A stretch of 64,000 bases of DNA. Source: an uncultured Kordia sp. (GTDB taxonomy: Bacteria; Bacteroidota; Bacteroidia; Flavobacteriales; Flavobacteriaceae). Below, one piece after another: positions 7,428 to 15,979 of this stretch. The position numbers and the translations under genes are program-made. Under the pieces are notes generated by a model. It did not search any database and was not told the origin of the DNA. It saw only the letters and a list, made by a program, of their open reading frames with translations. The stretch lies in NCBI RefSeq assembly GCF_947489565.1, contig NZ_CANLEA010000009.1, positions 124,001-188,000 on the forward strand. Direction: 5' to 3'. Within the stretch, counting starts at the first letter, position 1; every line of letters starts with the position of its first letter.

Positions 7428-10136
7428 ATGAAACAAATACTTTGTATTATCCTACTCTTTGCAGTAAACTGCACTTTTGCTCAAATTAAAATGGAAGGAG
7501 TTGTTAAAGACAGCTTGAATAAACCGCTAGAATTGGCAAATGTGATTGCGCTGAATAAGGAATCTGGTACGCTAGAATCGTACGGTATTACCGATAAGTT
7601 TGGAAAATACAGACTTAAATTAACTAAGAATAAAAACTACAAAATACAAGTAAGCTATATTGGCTTAAAGAACTTGGAGCAAGACCTTTCTACCAAAGAA
7701 AGTGATATTACAAAAGACTTCGTGATGAAAAGCAGCAACTCACTTGAAGCGGTGGAGTTGACGTATGAAATGCCCGTAACGATTAAAGGAGATACACTTG
7801 TATACAATGCAGATTCGTTTAAGAATGGTACCGAACGGAAATTGGAAGATGTCCTTGAAAAACTGCCCGGCGTAGAAATTAACGAAGATGGTCAGATAGA
7901 AGTTGAAGGAAAAGTGGTGAACAAGTTAATGGTAAACGGAAAAGATTTCTTTGATGGTGATACCAAATTAGCGACAAAAAACATTCCTTCAAAAGCAGTT
8001 GATAAGATTCAAGTATTGCGTAATTATTCAGAAGTTGGACAATTGCGAAGTGTGACGAACAACCAAGATAGTGTTGCCATTAATATTAAACTGAAAGAAG
8101 GAAAGGAAAACTTTTGGTTTGGAAATGTTACTGCAGGAAGCGGATCGTCGCCCGATAATGAACTCTATTTGTTTCAACCCAAACTATTTTATTACAGTCC
8201 GAAGTATAGCTTAAATTTTATTGGCGATTTAAATAATATCGGCGAAGTTGCCTTATCGCGACGTGACATTCGAGGATTTACTGGTGGTTTTCGTCCGCCA
8301 AGTAGAAGCAGCGGAACTAATATTAATCTCGGTGATAACAGTTTAAACTTTTTGACCAATCAGAACAATGCTTTGGAGATAGAAAGTAAATTGGCAACCG
8401 GAAACTTTAGTTATTCGCCAAATAAAGCGTTGGACTTAAGTGGATTTTTAATCTACAGCAGTAGCCGAATTTTATCGAAAGAAACCAGTTTTGTACAGTA
8501 CACCGATCCTGAATTGGGCATTCCTGATGAAGCGACCGAACAACGAAGCAGAGAACGTTCCGATCAAGTCGTTGCAAAGCTAAGTGCTAAGTATCAACCA
8601 AACCTCAACAATCAATTGGATTATGACGTGATTGGACGTGTTTCAAATGACACGCAAAATCAAGGTGTATTCTCGTCTGTTATTGGAAGTACCAATCAAA
8701 TTGATGAAGTAACTCCTTATAGTTTCAATCAGAACTTAAACTATTATTATACGCTGAATGAGAACAATATTTTTGCCTTAGAAGCGCAGCATTTGATTAA
8801 GAATGAAGATCCTTTTTACAATGCAATTTTAGACAATGATACCAATAGTGCTTTTGATACTACGGCAGATGCTTTAGGTTTGGATACTACGGTAGATGAA
8901 TTTAATTTGAGACAAAACAGACGTATCAAATCCAATCAAGTAGACGCAAAGTTGGATTATTACAATATTTTGAATGCACGAAGCAATATTAACATCACTT
9001 TTGGAACGATATTGAGTCGTCAGCAATTCAACTCAAATCTGTTTCAGTTTTTGGGTCCAGGCTTGACGTTGAATCCGATTCCAACTTTCAATGATGGACG
9101 CGCTACCAACGATACTGAATATAATTTTAGTGATATTTATTTAGGTTTCCATTACCGTTTAAAAAGTGGTAAGTTCACCTTTACGCCAGGATTTTCAGTA
9201 CACTCGTATGGCAATAAGAACAGTCAGTTTGGAGTAGAATATAAAGATAATTTCTTTAGATTGTTACCAGACTTTGAAACACGCATTCAGTTTAAAAAGA
9301 GTGAAGCTTTGACTTTACGCTACCAAATGCAAAATCAGTTTACAGACGTTACACGTTTGGCTGAAGGTTTGGTCATGAATAACTTTAATAGTTATCAGTT
9401 TGGAGCGCCAGAATTGCAAAATGCATTGTCGCACAATGTAAGTTTGATTTATACAAGTTTCAACCTCTTCAATTATACCAATGTATTTGCTAGAGCGGCC
9501 TATTCTAGTAATATTGATCAAATTCGTGGTTTGACAGATTTTGAAAGTGTTATTCGTACAAGTACCTTCTTTAATTCGAGTTTTGCCGATGAAAATGTAA
9601 ATGTTTTTGGTCGTGTACAACGTACGTTTGGAAAGATTCGTGCTACCCTGAACGCTAGTTTTAATTACAGTAAGATCAATCAGTTTATTCAGCAACGTCG
9701 TTCTGTAAACGAAGGATTTACACAGACGTATACGCCTGGAATTCGAACGAATTTTAGAATTGCGCCAAATGTACAATTACGTCACCGTTACAGTGTTACG
9801 GACAATACGCAAGGTGGAAGAAGCACACAGTTTACCACCAATGCCACTACCTTTGATTTTGACGCCTATATCTGGAAACGAATTACTTTCCGTACCGATT
9901 ATACCTATACCAATCAAGGTTTAGGAAATGGCGAATCGCAATCGTTCCAAACATGGAATGCAACTTTATCTTATAGAAAAGACAGAGATGCCAAATGGGA
10001 ATATGAAATTAAAGCTACTAATATTTTAGACATAGATGCACGTGTACGAAACAGCGCCAATAACTTATCGGTATTCAGTTCAGAAACCTTTATTCAGCCG
10101 CGTTTTATTACGTTTAGATTTGTGTATACTTTATAA
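7428..10136 (+). CDS. Outer-membrane beta-barrel protein with carboxypeptidase-regulatory-like N-domain (TonB-receptor-like)
   Basis: 902 residues with signal peptide MKQILCIILLFAVNCTFAQ. Residues about 20-100 form a CarboxypepD_reg-like domain (GVVKDSLNKPLELANVIAL). Next comes a plug-like region with LEDVLEKLPGVEI and VMVNGKDFF-type motifs (seen as LMVNGKDFFDGD), then a long series of amphipathic strands ending in FITFRFVYTL, a typical barrel C-terminus. This matches the 'outer membrane beta-barrel family protein' group that pairs with GLPGLI genes. It probably transports or binds a peptide or polymer across the outer membrane, but the substrate is unknown. A terminator follows at 10181-10222. 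Confidence 0.9.
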   Translation: MKQILCIILLFAVNCTFAQIKMEGVVKDSLNKPLELANVIALNKESGTLESYGITDKFGKYRLKLTKNKNYKIQVSYIGLKNLEQDLSTKESDITKDFVMKSSNSLEAVELTYEMPVTIKGDTLVYNADSFKNGTERKLEDVLEKLPGVEINEDGQIEVEGKVVNKLMVNGKDFFDGDTKLATKNIPSKAVDKIQVLRNYSEVGQLRSVTNNQDSVAINIKLKEGKENFWFGNVTAGSGSSPDNELYLFQPKLFYYSPKYSLNFIGDLNNIGEVALSRRDIRGFTGGFRPPSRSSGTNINLGDNSLNFLTNQNNALEIESKLATGNFSYSPNKALDLSGFLIYSSSRILSKETSFVQYTDPELGIPDEATEQRSRERSDQVVAKLSAKYQPNLNNQLDYDVIGRVSNDTQNQGVFSSVIGSTNQIDEVTPYSFNQNLNYYYTLNENNIFALEAQHLIKNEDPFYNAILDNDTNSAFDTTADALGLDTTVDEFNLRQNRRIKSNQVDAKLDYYNILNARSNINITFGTILSRQQFNSNLFQFLGPGLTLNPIPTFNDGRATNDTEYNFSDIYLGFHYRLKSGKFTFTPGFSVHSYGNKNSQFGVEYKDNFFRLLPDFETRIQFKKSEALTLRYQMQNQFTDVTRLAEGLVMNNFNSYQFGAPELQNALSHNVSLIYTSFNLFNYTNVFARAAYSSNIDQIRGLTDFESVIRTSTFFNSSFADENVNVFGRVQRTFGKIRATLNASFNYSKINQFIQQRRSVNEGFTQTYTPGIRTNFRIAPNVQLRHRYSVTDNTQGGRSTQFTTNATTFDFDAYIWKRITFRTDYTYTNQGLGNGESQSFQTWNATLSYRKDRDAKWEYEIKATNILDIDARVRNSANNLSVFSSETFIQPRFITFRFVYTL

Positions 10137-10180
10137 AATTTCAAAAATATAATAACTCTAATTTGTTATTATTGTTAGTA

Positions 10181-10222
10181 AAAAAACCGAGCAACAGTTG
10201 TCGTATTGTTGTTTGGTTTTTA
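10181..10222 (+). terminator. Terminator after the outer-membrane receptor gene
   Basis: AAAAACC-G-A-G-CAACA pairs with TGTTG-TTTGGTTTTT around a TCGTA-containing loop, ending in a T-rich tail. It is 45 bp after the stop. Confidence 0.65.
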
Positions 10223-10267
10223 GTTGTTTTTGATATATTTACTTTAAGGTTAATTTACCAAGTAAAG

Positions 10268-12295
10268 TTAAATACAAATTGCTAGCGCCTTTACCTCTGT
10301 ATTTATCAATATTTCATTTATTTTATCTCTAGTGTATCCTTTTTTTGGCAAACCATTAAGGCTATATAATTCACTTAATAAACAAGCACTTTCAAATACA
10401 ATACTATTCCTTGGGTATTTTTTTATTTCGTTAAAAAACTTAAGGGCATTTTCTTTTAAACCTATTTCACTTAAAATGTGAGTGTTCAAAATATTATCTA
10501 TTGGATCTACTATATTTATTTCATTTATAGGCACCATTTCTTTACTTAAATCATTATTAAGAATTTTCAAAAACTTTAATGTAGATTCATAAACCTTTTT
10601 AATCTTAAAATATGGTACATCACTTATAACTTCTAGAATTAAATTGTAAGCTTTCTCTTTTCTTTCTTCTCTTATATGATATAAAATCCATGAATGATAA
10701 AAGTAATAGTCTGAGACAGTTTTTAGTTTTTGAAACATTGATAAATCAAATTTAATATTTTGTTTTAATATTAAGTTACAATTTAATAAAGCGTGTTTTG
10801 AATATAAATCATTGGGATACAATTGCTGAATTTCTTCGTATAATTTCTTCGCACCTTGTAAATTTCCTTCCGATTTTAAAATCCCTGCATAACCATTCTT
10901 TACAACAATATTGTTTGGATACAATTGCTGAATTTCTTCATATAATCTCTTAGCACCTTGTAAATTTCCTTCTGATTTTAAAGCCTCTGCATAACCAGTC
11001 TTGGCAAAAATATTATTTGGATACAATAACTGAATTTCTTCGTATAATTTCTTTGCGCCTTTTAAATCTCCTTCTGATTTTAAAACCTCTGCATAACCAG
11101 TCTTAGCAAAAATATCATTTGGATACAATAGTTGAATTTCTTCATATAACTTCTTCGCGCCTTGCAAATCTCCTTCTAATTTTAAAACCTCTGCATAACC
11201 AGTCTTGGCAAAAATATCATTTGGATACAATAGCTGAATTTCTTTATATAATTTCTTTGCGCCTTGTAAATCTCCTTCTGATTTTAAAACCCCTGCATAA
11301 CCAGTCTTAGCAAAAATATCATTTGGATACAATAGCTGAATTTCTTCATATAACTTCTTAGCGCCTTGTAAATCTCCTTCTAATTTTAAAACCTCTGCAT
11401 AACCAGTCTTGGCAACAATATCATTTGGATAAAATCGCTGAATTTCTTCATATAATTTCTTCGCGCCTTGTAAATCTCCTTCTGATTTTAAAACTTCCGC
11501 ATATTGAGTATCTAAAATCGCATCTTCAATAGGTGTTAATTTTGCTATCATTATAACTAATTTAGCAAAACTGTTTTCGTTTAATGAAAGTAAGCTACTT
11601 GATATATTTGTTAAGGATTTAATTAAAAACTTTAAAGGGCTAACTTTTATTTGATAGATAATTAATTCTTCAAGTTCATTTATAGCTTTTGAATAATTTT
11701 TATTTAAAACATTTGAAATAATATATTCTTTATAATTTTCAATCTTATCAGTATTAGCCATTTCCTTTTTAAAAAAAAGTTTTCTTCGTATTTGTAATTT
11801 ATTCCACGATTTGAATGAAGACTTACGACTACGAGCTTTTAAGTATAAAATAGATTCTTTTTCTACTAAACTTATAACAGAAAGATTAGTAATATTAAAC
11901 TTATTCTGTAACAAAATTCTTAGTTGTAATTTTATTGAATATTGTTCTAAATCTATATTTAAATCTTTAGCTTGATCAAAAATTTCTTCAAATAAATATA
12001 GTTTTGGTTTTTTTAATTTTTCTAAATATTTACATATTTCAACAAAAGCTATTTTCAAGTTTTTATTATAAATAATTTTTTTATTGCCTGAAAACATTAA
12101 TGCCCCTTGATCTCCTTCTTTAAATTTATCATTAAACCTTTTTTTTATTATCCAATCATCATCTACAACTTCAGAAAATGAACAAATACAAAATTCATCA
12201 TCCAATATATGATGATAAACTTTTTTTCCATCCGAATATATCGGGATAGTAAACGAATTCTGTTTATAGGGCTTTATGTATCCTATCAATTTCAT
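10268..12295 (-). CDS. TPR-repeat protein, second gene of a coupled pair
   Basis: 675 residues from the ATG at 12295; its A is also the last base of the upstream TGA stop (TGATG overlap), so translation is coupled. Residues about 1-260 are not recognised: a beta-rich start (IPIYSDGKKVYHHILDD) then Lys-rich helices. Residues about 265-502 hold seven almost identical 34-residue tetratricopeptide units (YAEVLKSEGDLQGAKKLYEE...). The C-terminal part is helical. There is no signal peptide, so it is probably cytoplasmic. TPR arrays bind partner proteins; the coupled upstream product is the obvious candidate. Codon usage is AT-rich like the DUF4365 gene. Function unknown. Confidence 0.85.
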   Translation of the reverse strand: MKLIGYIKPYKQNSFTIPIYSDGKKVYHHILDDEFCICSFSEVVDDDWIIKKRFNDKFKEGDQGALMFSGNKKIIYNKNLKIAFVEICKYLEKLKKPKLYLFEEIFDQAKDLNIDLEQYSIKLQLRILLQNKFNITNLSVISLVEKESILYLKARSRKSSFKSWNKLQIRRKLFFKKEMANTDKIENYKEYIISNVLNKNYSKAINELEELIIYQIKVSPLKFLIKSLTNISSSLLSLNENSFAKLVIMIAKLTPIEDAILDTQYAEVLKSEGDLQGAKKLYEEIQRFYPNDIVAKTGYAEVLKLEGDLQGAKKLYEEIQLLYPNDIFAKTGYAGVLKSEGDLQGAKKLYKEIQLLYPNDIFAKTGYAEVLKLEGDLQGAKKLYEEIQLLYPNDIFAKTGYAEVLKSEGDLKGAKKLYEEIQLLYPNNIFAKTGYAEALKSEGNLQGAKRLYEEIQQLYPNNIVVKNGYAGILKSEGNLQGAKKLYEEIQQLYPNDLYSKHALLNCNLILKQNIKFDLSMFQKLKTVSDYYFYHSWILYHIREERKEKAYNLILEVISDVPYFKIKKVYESTLKFLKILNNDLSKEMVPINEINIVDPIDNILNTHILSEIGLKENALKFFNEIKKYPRNSIVFESACLLSELYSLNGLPKKGYTRDKINEILINTEVKALAICI
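10790..11503 (-). repeat. Seven tandem 102-bp coding repeats (TPR units)
   Basis: The DNA repeats nearly exactly every 102 bp within the TPR gene. Units alternate LKLEG and LKSEG variants (units 2 and 4 versus 1, 3 and 5), which suggests block duplication of pairs. The high DNA identity indicates recent expansion or gene conversion. Confidence 0.9.
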
Positions 12296-13068
12296 CAAAT
12301 CAAGTTATTTTGCTCAGTAAAATCTAAATATTTATCATAAATAGCACCAAAATACTCCAAAGGATTACCTTTTATTGTTCTATAACCAATGGGGTCTATA
12401 ATACCAAAGTCATTTGTCAAGATTTCTTTTATTTCATCTTCTGCAAGATAACTTTTAGGCGCTATGACTTGTAATAGAGAGGAGCTGTCTAATTCTATAT
12501 TTTCACTATATATCAATTCAATAGTTGCAACTCTATTATCATATTTTGTGCTAGACTTATCGTTAATCAATGACGTATATCCGTAAGCTGGTTGATTAAG
12601 AAGACTTACATCATCTAAAGATAATTTCGGCTTATGTAAAACATAATTTTCGTTAGTTTTATAAAATTTTTTTATGACTTTTTTTGCTTCCTCTATACTT
12701 GGATCAAGTTCTAAGTGTGTAATTCCTACTTTTTCATGAAAATGATCTTCTTTAATATTAGATAATTTTGAAAATGCTCCTGTATCAAATGGATGTAATC
12801 TACTCATATCAGGTATTTTATCATAATCCATTATAAAACAGACTGGAAAATAACTTGCATTACCTTTAGATCCTTGTATTAACTTTCTGTAAGATGGTAT
12901 TCCATAAAAAGCATACAAATAGTCTTTTTTAAAAACATCACATTTATATGGTTTTAATTGACGTGACTCTAGTATACTTAAAAAATCAAAAGCTTCACAA
13001 GAATGTAAAATTGGAAGAATTTTCAAACTTGTATTACCATCTCCTAATGCCTCTTTAAAAAACTTCAT
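12295..13068 (-). CDS. Protein of unknown function, first gene of a coupled pair (257 aa)
   Basis: No family could be assigned with confidence. Visible features: no signal or membrane segment; an N-terminal motif set LPILHSCEAFDFLSILESRQL, then LKPYKCDVFKKDYLYAFYGIPSYR. The pattern of a His, a short helix with 'ILESxxLxP', and a YAFYGxPxYR motif recalls small nucleotide-binding or ADP-ribosyltransferase-like folds, but this is only an impression. The stop overlaps the start of the TPR gene (TGATG), so the two products are probably made in fixed ratio and act together. A 24-bp element shared with the DUF4365 gene lies 37 bp upstream. Confidence 0.75.
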   Translation of the reverse strand: MKFFKEALGDGNTSLKILPILHSCEAFDFLSILESRQLKPYKCDVFKKDYLYAFYGIPSYRKLIQGSKGNASYFPVCFIMDYDKIPDMSRLHPFDTGAFSKLSNIKEDHFHEKVGITHLELDPSIEEAKKVIKKFYKTNENYVLHKPKLSLDDVSLLNQPAYGYTSLINDKSSTKYDNRVATIELIYSENIELDSSSLLQVIAPKSYLAEDEIKEILTNDFGIIDPIGYRTIKGNPLEYFGAIYDKYLDFTEQNNLI

Positions 13069-13104
13069 GAAATAAATTATATTCTTTAAATATAAAATAA
13101 AAAT

Positions 13105-13128
13105 TACAACTTCACAATGAGGTTTCCC
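13105..13128 (-). promoter_or_regulatory. 24-bp conserved upstream element, copy B
   Basis: Plus-strand reading TACAAC, ten bases (TTCACAATGA), GGTTTCCC; 22 of 24 identical to 5756-5779. A more diverged relative (GAAACCACGTT on the minus strand) lies near 14283-14305, upstream of the lipoprotein gene at 14218. Confidence 0.5.
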
Positions 13129-13287
13129 GTAAGAAAAACAGAAAATACAGCATTCTATATTATATTAATAGCCCTTATGAGTTAAAAAGTATACATTGAA
13201 AAAAAATCAACAAACTTCTAATTCTACTTTTGAAGCAAAGAATAGTACTTTTTTATTATAAATAGATATATTCACTCTCCTAAACAA

Positions 13288-13788
13288 TTACATTGGTCCA
13301 TTCAAATACAAATTATAAAAACGTTTCTTATCCATATCAAATACAACGCCCCAAAGCTGTGGACCACCATCACAAACAACCATAGGTATGTTTTTCCAGT
13401 CATGTCTAGTAATTGTTGCGTTTTCTATAGTGAAAGCATTGATGTATACATATCTTGTTCCTTTATATATAAATCCTACATATTGATAGGCATACGCTTC
13501 TAAGTTTGTAATTGCATAATCTATAAAGAAATCTTCTGCAGGTTCTAATTCGTATACTTTTTTAAAGTTTGTGTGTAAGGTGAGGACATCATTTTCTGTA
13601 AGATCAAAAAATTGTGTAGCGCCTCTTGGAGAAGGTCGCGAACATTGATGCACTAGTTGTTTTCCTAAACTGTCTTTGATGACTGTGTAGTGTTTAGGTG
13701 TAAATTGATAATTAGTCGTATCACAGGATTGTATGAGTAAAAAAACACATATTCCGAAGAAGGCAATACTTTTGAACCCCTTTATCAT
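13288..13788 (-). CDS. Putative lipoprotein, unknown function
   Basis: The ATG at 13788 (MIKGFKSIAFFGICVFLLIQSC) is preferred over the upstream ATG at 13818, because it places a lipoprotein signal with lipobox LIQSC at the N-terminus and begins 4 bp after the stop of the preceding gene. The mature protein of about 145 residues is soluble and ends YNLYLNGPM. It contains the phrase HDWKNIPMVVCDGGPQLWGVVFD. I do not recognise a family. It is co-directional with, and almost abuts, the lipoprotein gene 13793-14218, so the pair is probably an operon. Confidence 0.75.
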   Translation of the reverse strand: MIKGFKSIAFFGICVFLLIQSCDTTNYQFTPKHYTVIKDSLGKQLVHQCSRPSPRGATQFFDLTENDVLTLHTNFKKVYELEPAEDFFIDYAITNLEAYAYQYVGFIYKGTRYVYINAFTIENATITRHDWKNIPMVVCDGGPQLWGVVFDMDKKRFYNLYLNGPM

Positions 13789-13792
13789 ATTT

Positions 13793-14218
13793 CTAGTTTT
13801 TGGGTTTGTAATTATCAAAATTAACGCCGTTCGTTTTAAAGTAAAGCCAGCCGCGGGATTCAGGCAAGCCTTTTGTAATGGTCAATGAATTTTTATGTAC
13901 TTCAATATAATCAGCATGCGTTCCTGAGGTAATTCCGCATTTTTTTCCATCAATTATCAATTCAACATAAATGGTACCTAATTTAACTGAAATACTCTTT
14001 TCATATTCCATTCCAGAAAGCTCTTTTTTCAATTTACCTATTTGAGCAGCTGTCAATTCAAACTTTCCAGAGTTGTTGTACATCGTTGCTTTTTCTAGCT
14101 TTGACAGATCAACTAGGTTTCCAAAAGTGATTGCATTATTATCACTTTCTTTGGCTTTTGTAACGTCTTTACAACTGGTGAATATTACCAAACACGATAG
14201 TAGAAGCTTTAATTTCAT
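13793..14218 (-). CDS. Putative lipoprotein, unknown function
   Basis: A 141-residue protein with signal MKLKLLLSCLVIFTSC and lipobox FTSC, so it is probably anchored in the membrane by its Cys16. The mature part is a small beta-rich domain (GTIYVELIIDGKKCGITSG, GWLYFKTNGVNFDNY). The next gene downstream, also a lipoprotein, starts 4 bp after its stop. A diverged copy of the conserved upstream element lies 65-85 bp before its start. No family recognised. Confidence 0.75.
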   Translation of the reverse strand: MKLKLLLSCLVIFTSCKDVTKAKESDNNAITFGNLVDLSKLEKATMYNNSGKFELTAAQIGKLKKELSGMEYEKSISVKLGTIYVELIIDGKKCGITSGTHADYIEVHKNSLTITKGLPESRGWLYFKTNGVNFDNYKPKN

Positions 14219-14305
14219 AATAGTATATTTTTAGTCGGTTTTAATGGAAGCACTGTACTTTTCTGAAACAATCCTTTATACTATACAAAACGTGGTTTCT
14301 TGTAA

Positions 14306-14746
14306 TTAGTATGTGTTTTGTAAAAATGCTACTAATTGTTGTTTGATAAAATACGTCCAACCAGCCACACAGCTTTCATGAGCAAACTCAGGAATTTCAT
14401 CGGGAAAGTCTGCTATAACAGTTGTTGTAAGCGTAAGTTTGGTTTCGTTATGAATCTCTTCCAATTCAAACGTTACAAAAGAATCGCCTGCTAAATCTTC
14501 GTATTTCCAATTGTAAACGAGTTTTTGCTGCGGAATCACTTCTGTAACTGTCCATAAGTGCATAAAATCTCGTGAAGGTGCTTTTACATTGAATTGTGTT
14601 TGAAAACCAACTTCCGCTTTAAAATCGGGAATATTATCAAAAAACCATTGTCGCATTTGTGAAACATCTGTAATGGCTTTCCAAACGGATTCCACTGATT
14701 GTGTAAAGTTTTGTGAGACGATTACTGATGGTTCGGAAGTTTTCAT
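14306..14746 (-). CDS. SRPBCC / AHSA1 domain protein
   Basis: A 146-residue single-domain protein with the AHSA1 (activator of Hsp90 ATPase homologue) START-like fold. Motifs are FTQSVESVWKAITDVSQMRQWFF at the N-terminus, LVYNWKYEDLAGDSFVTFEL in the middle, and CVAGWTYFIKQQLVAFL in the last helix. Members bind small hydrophobic ligands or act as stress-related cofactors; the ligand is unknown. The start codon sits directly against a six-copy heptamer repeat (14747-14788) that occupies the position of the ribosome-binding region, so expression could vary with repeat number. Confidence 0.88.
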   Translation of the reverse strand: MKTSEPSVIVSQNFTQSVESVWKAITDVSQMRQWFFDNIPDFKAEVGFQTQFNVKAPSRDFMHLWTVTEVIPQQKLVYNWKYEDLAGDSFVTFELEEIHNETKLTLTTTVIADFPDEIPEFAHESCVAGWTYFIKQQLVAFLQNTY

Positions 14747-14788
14747 GGTGTTAGGTGTTAGGTGTTAGGTGTTAGGTGTTAGGTGTTA
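14747..14788. repeat. Six tandem copies of a heptamer (GGTGTTA) abutting a start codon
   Basis: Plus-strand GGTGTTA repeated six times without a mismatch, ending one base from the ATG of the SRPBCC gene (read TAACACC on the coding strand). Degenerate forms of the same phrase occur at 21231-21257. Confidence 0.95.
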
Positions 14789-14828
14789 GGTAAAAGTAGT
14801 TATTTTTTATAATTTCAAAATTGAGTAT

Positions 14829-14857
14829 AAAAAAAGCGACCTTTTTCAAGATCGCTT
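14829..14857 (-). terminator. Terminator of folD
   Basis: On the minus strand AAGCGATC, a loop, GGTCGCTT, then a T-run, beginning about 24 bp after the folD stop. Confidence 0.75.
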
Positions 14858-14880
14858 CATATAGTACATAGTGTATGTGT

Positions 14881-15771
14881 CTATTTTCTGTTTGCCATTC
14901 TGTGACGTTCTCTTGCTAATAAAGTATTTTTTAATAACATCGCAATGGTCATCGGTCCTACTCCACCAGGTACTGGCGTAATGTGACTTGTTTTTTTGCT
15001 TACGTTTTCAAAGTCTACATCACCTGTAATGCGATATCCGCGTTTTCTAGTTTCGTCTGGAACACGTGTGATTCCTACATCAATGACAATAGCATCATCT
15101 TTTACCATTTCTGCTTTTAAGAAATTTGGTCGTCCTAAAGCCGTAATGATGATGTCTGCTTGACAAGTAATTTGTGTAATGTTTTTGGTATGACTGTGTG
15201 TTAAGGTAACTGTTGAGTTTCCAGGGAAACCACGTCTTCCCATTAAAATACTCATTGGTCTTCCAACAATGTGACTTCTTCCAATAACTACAGTATGTTT
15301 TCCTTTGGTTTCAACATCGTAACGTTCTAGCAATTCTAAAATCCCAAATGGTGTTGCAGGAATAAATGTAGACATGTCTAAGGCCATTTTTCCAAAGTTC
15401 TCTGGATGGAAACCGTCAACATCTTTGTCTGGATTTACTGCCATTAATACTTTTTGCGTATTGATTTGTGGTGGTAATGGCAACTGAATGATGAATCCGT
15501 CAATATTATCATCTTCATTTAACTCATGAATCTTTTTTAGTAATTCAAGTTCAGAAGTTGTATTTGACATACGTACCAAAGTCGATTCAAATCCCACACG
15601 TTCACAAGAACGCACTTTACTTCCTACGTAGGTTAAACTTGCACCATCATCTCCAACCAAAACGGCCGCTAAATGCGGAACTTTTTCTCCGCGATCTTTC
15701 ATTTTTTGGACTTCCTGTGCTATTTCGTCCTTGATATCATTCGATACCTTTTTTCCATCTAATAAAACCAT
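14881..15771 (-). CDS. folD: Bifunctional methylenetetrahydrofolate dehydrogenase / methenyltetrahydrofolate cyclohydrolase
   Basis: Interconverts 5,10-methylene-, 5,10-methenyl- and 10-formyl-tetrahydrofolate with NADP(H) in the cytoplasm. The 296-residue length is normal for the family. Visible motifs: LTYVGSKVRSCERVGF with the catalytic Lys, DGFIIQLPLPPQIN, GFHPENFGKM, the NADP-binding VIGRSHIVGRPMSILM, and the C-terminal TPVPGGVGPMTIAMLL. It is followed by its own terminator. ffh lies 208 bp upstream on the same strand. Confidence 0.98.
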   Translation of the reverse strand: MVLLDGKKVSNDIKDEIAQEVQKMKDRGEKVPHLAAVLVGDDGASLTYVGSKVRSCERVGFESTLVRMSNTTSELELLKKIHELNEDDNIDGFIIQLPLPPQINTQKVLMAVNPDKDVDGFHPENFGKMALDMSTFIPATPFGILELLERYDVETKGKHTVVIGRSHIVGRPMSILMGRRGFPGNSTVTLTHSHTKNITQITCQADIIITALGRPNFLKAEMVKDDAIVIDVGITRVPDETRKRGYRITGDVDFENVSKKTSHITPVPGGVGPMTIAMLLKNTLLARERHRMANRK

Positions 15772-15962
15772 GTATTGTTGTTGTTGTGTTGTTTTTAGTT
15801 GTTAGCTGAATGCTTACTGTAATTTTGAAATCAAAACATAAACTCCTAAATCTATAGACTCTTATGCTTCTTATTTGTTGATTTGTTTTTTGTTAATTCG
15901 TCAATTTGTTAACTCATAACAAAAAAGCTATTTACTACAAATTTGCAATTTCAAACAGTAAG

Positions 15963-15978
15963 CTGAGCGGAGTCGAAG
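15963..15978 (+). repeat. Dispersed repeat CTGAGCGGAGTCGAAG
   Basis: Sits immediately beyond the ffh stop. Related copies occur at 17652-17667, 30094-30109 (reverse) and 30154-30169. Confidence 0.7.
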
Positions 15979-15979
15979 C

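Noticed and set aside
10790-11503. Regular repeats that could suggest a CRISPR array
   Set aside because: The 102-bp period and continuous TPR coding show a protein repeat, not repeats with spacers.
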